A stretch of 12,684 bases of DNA from CAJBLF01 sp964430205 (GTDB lineage: Bacteria; Patescibacteriota; Gracilibacteria; Absconditabacterales; Absconditicoccaceae), in NCBI GenBank assembly GCA_964430205.1, contig CAYSER010000024.1, forward strand, positions 1 through 12,684, in the 5' to 3' direction. Below are positions 9,882 through 12,684 of the stretch, in pieces. Numbering within the stretch: position 1 is the stretch's first letter; every line of letters starts with the position of its first letter. Made by a program: the position numbers and the translations under genes. The notes beneath the pieces were generated by a model. It was not told where the DNA came from. It saw nothing but the letters and a program-made list of their open reading frames with translations, and did not search any database.

Positions 9882-11606
9882 TTAATGGATGATCCTCTTT
9901 ATCAATCATATAGTGATGCTGCTTGGCATAAGCCTCATATCGAAATCGATGATGTTTCCTGTACATTCCAGGTTCAATCTCTCTCCGAATCTCTTCTGCA
10001 CCATTTCTTGCAATGGCACTATGATCTTTCCTACCATCTCGTTCTTGTTCTTGCTGTAGCTCGAAATCGGCAGTTTAGTGTTGTTTACATATTTCTCCGC
10101 GTGTTCGCAGAGTATCCTCATAATCTCTACGGTACCTGATTGCGTGAGGATCGTCTTATGATTCATAATTTCATTGTTGATATAGATCTTTCCATCTATG
10201 GTATCGAAAAGGAGTATATCATGTGCTTCATTCAATAATTCCCTATGTTTTCCTATGACTCTGCTTTTCTCTTTTTTCCCCAAACCTATGGTTTCTATGA
10301 TGGTATCATTATTCTTCGCATATGAAGAAACAATGCCATGATCCAGATATTGCTCGATCCTGATGGGATCATGGCTTATTCCATCTTCCCGTGAGAGATA
10401 TTGAGCATTTACTGTAGGATATCATTTGTTGCGCAATGCTTCTATGGTCTTTTTGATAGTGATCCTGCTTTCGCTATGCTTGGTGATACAGAGGAAAGTG
10501 CCTCCTTGTTTTGCACTTGAGATCGGTATGGCTCCCAAGATCTCATCCTCATGGACCATCTGATTATTGAACTCTATCTGGATATGCTTCAATGGACCGT
10601 TGTACGTTTCTGTATGTGTCTGTTCTATGCTCAAATTATTGATGCTCTCGAAATACAGCTCTATGGTTTGATTATTCGTGGGATTGGATATCACTTTCCT
10701 TTCCGTATTGATGATCTTGGCATAATGGAAGTTTATGCATTCCGTAAATACATTGATGTTCGTCTTTTTGATCTTATATCGTTCCTGCAGATCATGATAT
10801 TGCTTCTGTAGATTTATATACAAGTCATGGTTATAGAATTCTCCGAATGCATGTCAGAAATTGATGATGCTGAAATCGAAGATCTCCTCCTTGTTTGTAG
10901 GGAAGTTCTCTGCGGTCATCTTATTCTCGAATTTATTATTATCAGAATATCTCTTCAGATATTCCTTGTTGGGAAATGCTAATCAAATGCTTCGATTGTT
11001 TACGGCAGCGGTGAAGAGTATATCATCATTCACTTCATCTTTCTCCATCCCTGTGATGATGCTGATTCATTCCTTCACTTGTTCATTGATATATGCATAT
11101 TCTTCGCTATTTATCAGGTTTTCCAAACTTTCTGGGCTTACCTTACCTCATAGGATCATCGTCGCGATCGTAAATGCTATCATTTGCATACTCTCTATCG
11201 CTGTTCACGTTCACATCTGATTCTCCGAAAGGATCATTATGTCTATCCCTTGAGAGATTCATTTTTCCTTCAGTTTCCTCTTTATCTCTCCTTTCAAGGT
11301 GTCGATCATCTTGGTATTCTGTAGTATGTCCAAATCCCTTTTTATGAAACATTGCTCCTGGTTATTGAATTCTATGTAGCTCTGTACATTGATGCTATCA
11401 TTTTTTCTCAGGTTTATGCCAATATATAATTTCGTCGGAAGCTTTTGCGCAATCTTCCATAGAACTTCTTTGCTGTGCGTAACATTTCATCGGTTGATGA
11501 TTTGCGGACAGCTGATGATCAGGTTGTTCATCGTAAAGAATTCTTCGTATATCTCAGGGAATATACGTTGTAGGTTGTCGGAATTCATGATGATTCTTGA
11601 TCACAT
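9882..11606 (-). CDS. GHMP-kinase-like protein with C-terminal winged-helix-like domain, paralogue 1
   Basis: 574 residues with eleven TGA (Gly) codons; ATG 11606, TAA 9882. It is the tandem paralogue of 8087-9838, sharing LIISC...NRGN.TH (29-43), QKLPTK.Y.GIN.R, DIMILSE.Q.G.G (127-133), PISS.K.GGTFLC.TK (about 361-376), EDGIS, IEQYLD, and the tail SSYSKNKNEMVGKI..PLQ with LECTG. Motifs 1-3 resemble GHMP kinases but lack the Ser-rich ATP loop (GTGTAIES instead of GLSSSA), so it may be a weak kinase or a sugar/nucleotide-binding pseudokinase. The C-terminal ~100 residues look like a winged helix. The nearer ATG at 11588 would drop MGSRII, which aligns with the paralogue, so 11606 is preferred; an in-frame TAG lies at 11634-11636. 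First gene of the apparent operon. Where this protein has TGA the paralogue often has GGA or GGC, which supports TGA as Gly. Confidence 0.6.
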
Positions 11607-11643
11607 GGCACTACGGTGGATAAGTAAAAAACGCTATCCTTCC

Positions 11644-11653
11644 TGTCATGCAT
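11644..11653 (-). promoter_or_regulatory. Conserved element upstream of paralogue 1 (ATGCATGA-type leader)
   Basis: The block ATGCATGACAGGAAGGAT (read on the minus strand from 11653) begins 47 bases before the start at 11606. Nearly the same block, with two changes in 18 bases, begins 44 bases before the start of paralogue 2 (from 9882). Intervening bases are also partly alike, so the duplicated unit included its leader. It could be a translation or regulatory signal, or a small upstream reading frame encoding MHDRKD. Confidence 0.4.
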
Positions 11654-11793
11654 ATGAGCTATTTTTGTTTTTTTTATGATCTTGCTGGTATGATTTTTTC
11701 ACGGACGTTTCTTCAGTTCCCCTTTATGATGAATTTCCATGAAATAGCAAAGAAAATTCTAAGAATTTTTTGAACTTTATTAGAACATCATGA

Positions 11794-11818
11794 AAAAGAG
11801 GCGTTTTTTGCCTCTTTT
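11794..11818 (-). terminator. Intrinsic terminator of the Ala/Lys/Pro-tailed gene
   Basis: Arms 11794-11802 and 11810-11818 form a 9-bp perfect stem (aaaagaggc / gcctctttt) with a 7-base loop. On the minus strand the GC-rich part is followed by a T run. It lies 26 bases past the stop codon at 11844. This separates the gene from the three-gene operon downstream, which must then have its own promoter in 11607-11793; I see no convincing -35/-10 pair in that AT-rich stretch. Confidence 0.75.
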
Positions 11819-11843
11819 GGTAAGGTATTTTATTGACTTTGAC

Positions 11844-12539
11844 TTATTTCTTAATGATAGCCTCGATGGCAGCGAAACTCATATCCTCCTTTTCGTTGAT
11901 GAGAATATAGAGCTCGTCACCTGATTTACCCTTGAAGAAGGTTACGGCTGCTTGGTTGAGGAAATAATTTTTGCCGTCGTCGGTGATGGCAACGAATTTA
12001 TTGTCATCGGTCTTGGAGAGTATTGCTCTGATGTGCTTCCTTTCGACCGGTTGGATGAGCTTGTAGATGAATTTTCCATCTTCGAGGATCTTGAGTTTCA
12101 GCAGATCCCCTGGTACCAGTTTAGTCTTACTCGAATAGTTCAGAGGTACCGGATATTTCTTCTGATCAGCGCCGACCATGAAGTATCCATCGAATTTCCC
12201 TTCTACCACTTGTGCATTCTCTTCCGAGTAGCTCTTGAGCTCTTGCGTGCCCATCGTCTTTTCCGCATCCTTGAATTCCATACTTTCAGGATTTTCCGGA
12301 TCGAATTTAGCTAGCTGATTGAGCGCGAGCCTTATCCTCTTCATATCATTCTCCATGTTTCCCAAGAGGTTCTGGATGAATTGGATCATCTGTTGATGTT
12401 TCTGCATCATCTCTTCCTTGTTTGCTTTTTTCGGAGCAGCAGGTTTAGCGGCCGCAGTAGCTTTGGGTGCAGTAGGTTTAGGTGCAGTAGGTTTAGCTGC
12501 TTTGGATTCTTGTTTCGCTGCTGTTTTTGTTTCTGCCAT
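11844..12539 (-). CDS. Conserved hypothetical protein with Ala/Lys/Pro-rich N-terminal tail
   Basis: 231 residues, ATG 12539, TAA 11844. Residues 1-40 are a low-complexity Ala/Lys/Pro tail with PTAPK-like repeats, as in flexible, basic tails that touch nucleic acid or ribosomes. Residues ~41-75 (EEMMQKHQQMIQFIQNLL and on) look like a coiled coil. Residues ~108-231 form a compact domain with VVEGKFDGYFMVGADQKKYP, NYSSKTKLVPGDLLKLKI, ERKHIRAIL and KGKSGDELYILI; the alternation of strands and PGD/GDE turns suggests a small beta-barrel. I know no function, and there is no signal peptide or membrane segment, so it is probably cytoplasmic. All ten glycines use GGN and none uses TGA, unlike the neighbours, which would fit high expression. 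No Shine-Dalgarno is evident in the A-rich leader. It has its own terminator (11794-11818) and a candidate promoter at 12645-12672. Confidence 0.85.
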   Translation of the reverse strand: MAETKTAAKQESKAAKPTAPKPTAPKATAAAKPAAPKKANKEEMMQKHQQMIQFIQNLLGNMENDMKRIRLALNQLAKFDPENPESMEFKDAEKTMGTQELKSYSEENAQVVEGKFDGYFMVGADQKKYPVPLNYSSKTKLVPGDLLKLKILEDGKFIYKLIQPVERKHIRAILSKTDDNKFVAITDDGKNYFLNQAAVTFFKGKSGDELYILINEKEDMSFAAIEAIIKK

Positions 12540-12564
12540 ATTTTGTTTTTATGAGATAAAGGGT

Positions 12565-12593
12565 TTCAACGATCAAATACTTCAACAATCAAA
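12565..12593. repeat. Short direct repeat in the leader of the 11844-12539 gene
   Basis: TTCAACGATCAAA (12565-12577) and TTCAACAATCAAA (12581-12593) match at 12 of 13 bases with a 16-base period. They lie between the candidate promoter and the start codon. They could be an operator or RNA element, or simple local duplication. Confidence 0.5.
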
Positions 12594-12644
12594 CGAGGTC
12601 ATTTCACTTATTTGCTTTGTCGCTTATTCGTTTCGTTGTCATCA

Positions 12645-12672
12645 AGTATATTGGTTTTCTGGATTTATGCAA
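12645..12672 (-). promoter_or_regulatory. Candidate sigma-70-type promoter for the 11844-12539 gene
   Basis: On the minus strand TTGCAT (12667-12672) and TATACT (12645-12650) are separated by 16 bases, giving 4 of 6 and 5 of 6 matches to the -35 and -10 consensus, with an A/T-rich tract just upstream. The implied leader is about 100 bases. AT-rich DNA produces such pairs by chance, so this is tentative. Confidence 0.35.
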
Positions 12673-12684
12673 ATTTTTTTGTAT

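Noticed and set aside
9568..9966. Minus-strand 132-codon frame containing MHDRKD
   Set aside because: Most of it overlaps the coding frame of paralogue 2, where paralogue conservation is clear in the other frame. Only its short leader part is kept, as a tentative finding.
2..11606. Mycoplasma-type code with TGA as tryptophan
   Set aside because: TGA aligns with GGN in repeats and paralogues, and Trp in motifs such as GSNP, GATA and the GGGGG linker would make no sense.
11753..11769. AT-only palindrome aaaattct-a-agaatttt as a second terminator or operator
   Set aside because: A one-base loop and purely AT stem make it a poor hairpin, and such palindromes are common in AT-rich intergenic DNA.
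11607..11843. A small RNA or gene between the operon and the Ala/Lys/Pro-tailed gene
   Set aside because: Apart from the terminator and the conserved leader block I see no convincing promoter, structure or open frame.
11952..12314. Plus-strand 120-codon frame
   Set aside because: It is fully antisense to the well-supported gene at 11844-12539 and has no domain signal.

Overview
The window comes from a bacterium that reads TGA as glycine (genetic code 25). This code is known from the Candidate Phyla Radiation lineages Absconditabacteria (SR1) and Gracilibacteria (BD1-5/GN02). Read with the standard code, most of the window breaks into short fragments. Read with TGA as Gly, it resolves into five long, tightly packed genes. 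The evidence is internal: TGA sits where aligned repeats or paralogues carry GGN codons, while TGG remains in use for Trp and TAA ends all five genes. The window alone cannot separate the two phyla.

Layout. (1) Bases 2-6574, plus strand: the 3' part of one giant surface protein gene (at least 2190 residues, 5' end outside the window). It holds bacterial Ig-like repeats, a roughly 270-residue module present twice, five DUF5011/HYR-like repeats, a FIVAR-like helical segment, a Gly/Ser linker and a C-terminal SLH-like anchoring region. (2) Bases 6607-6645: a 13-bp perfect hairpin flanked by A and T runs, between two convergent genes, probably a bidirectional terminator. (3) Bases 6650-11606, minus strand: a probable three-gene operon. 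In transcription order it has two tandem paralogues (9882-11606 and 8087-9838), each a degenerate GHMP-kinase-like body with a C-terminal winged-helix-like domain, then a membrane-anchored HEIGH zinc metallopeptidase (6650-8071). Gaps between genes are 43 and 15 bases. (4) Bases 11794-11818: a hairpin terminator for the next upstream gene. (5) Bases 11844-12539, minus strand: an Ala/Lys/Pro-tailed conserved hypothetical protein with a candidate promoter at 12645-12672.

How the genes may fit together. The giant protein is very likely exported and attached to the cell surface; in these host-dependent lineages such proteins are plausible attachment factors (inference). The three-gene operon is the least explained part. 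A duplicated kinase-like protein carrying a DNA-binding-like tail, next to a membrane protease with an apparently extracytoplasmic catalytic domain, could form a surface-to-gene signalling unit, but the sequence does not prove this. I found no tRNA or rRNA gene, CRISPR array or transposase. No stretch longer than 300 bases lacks a gene.
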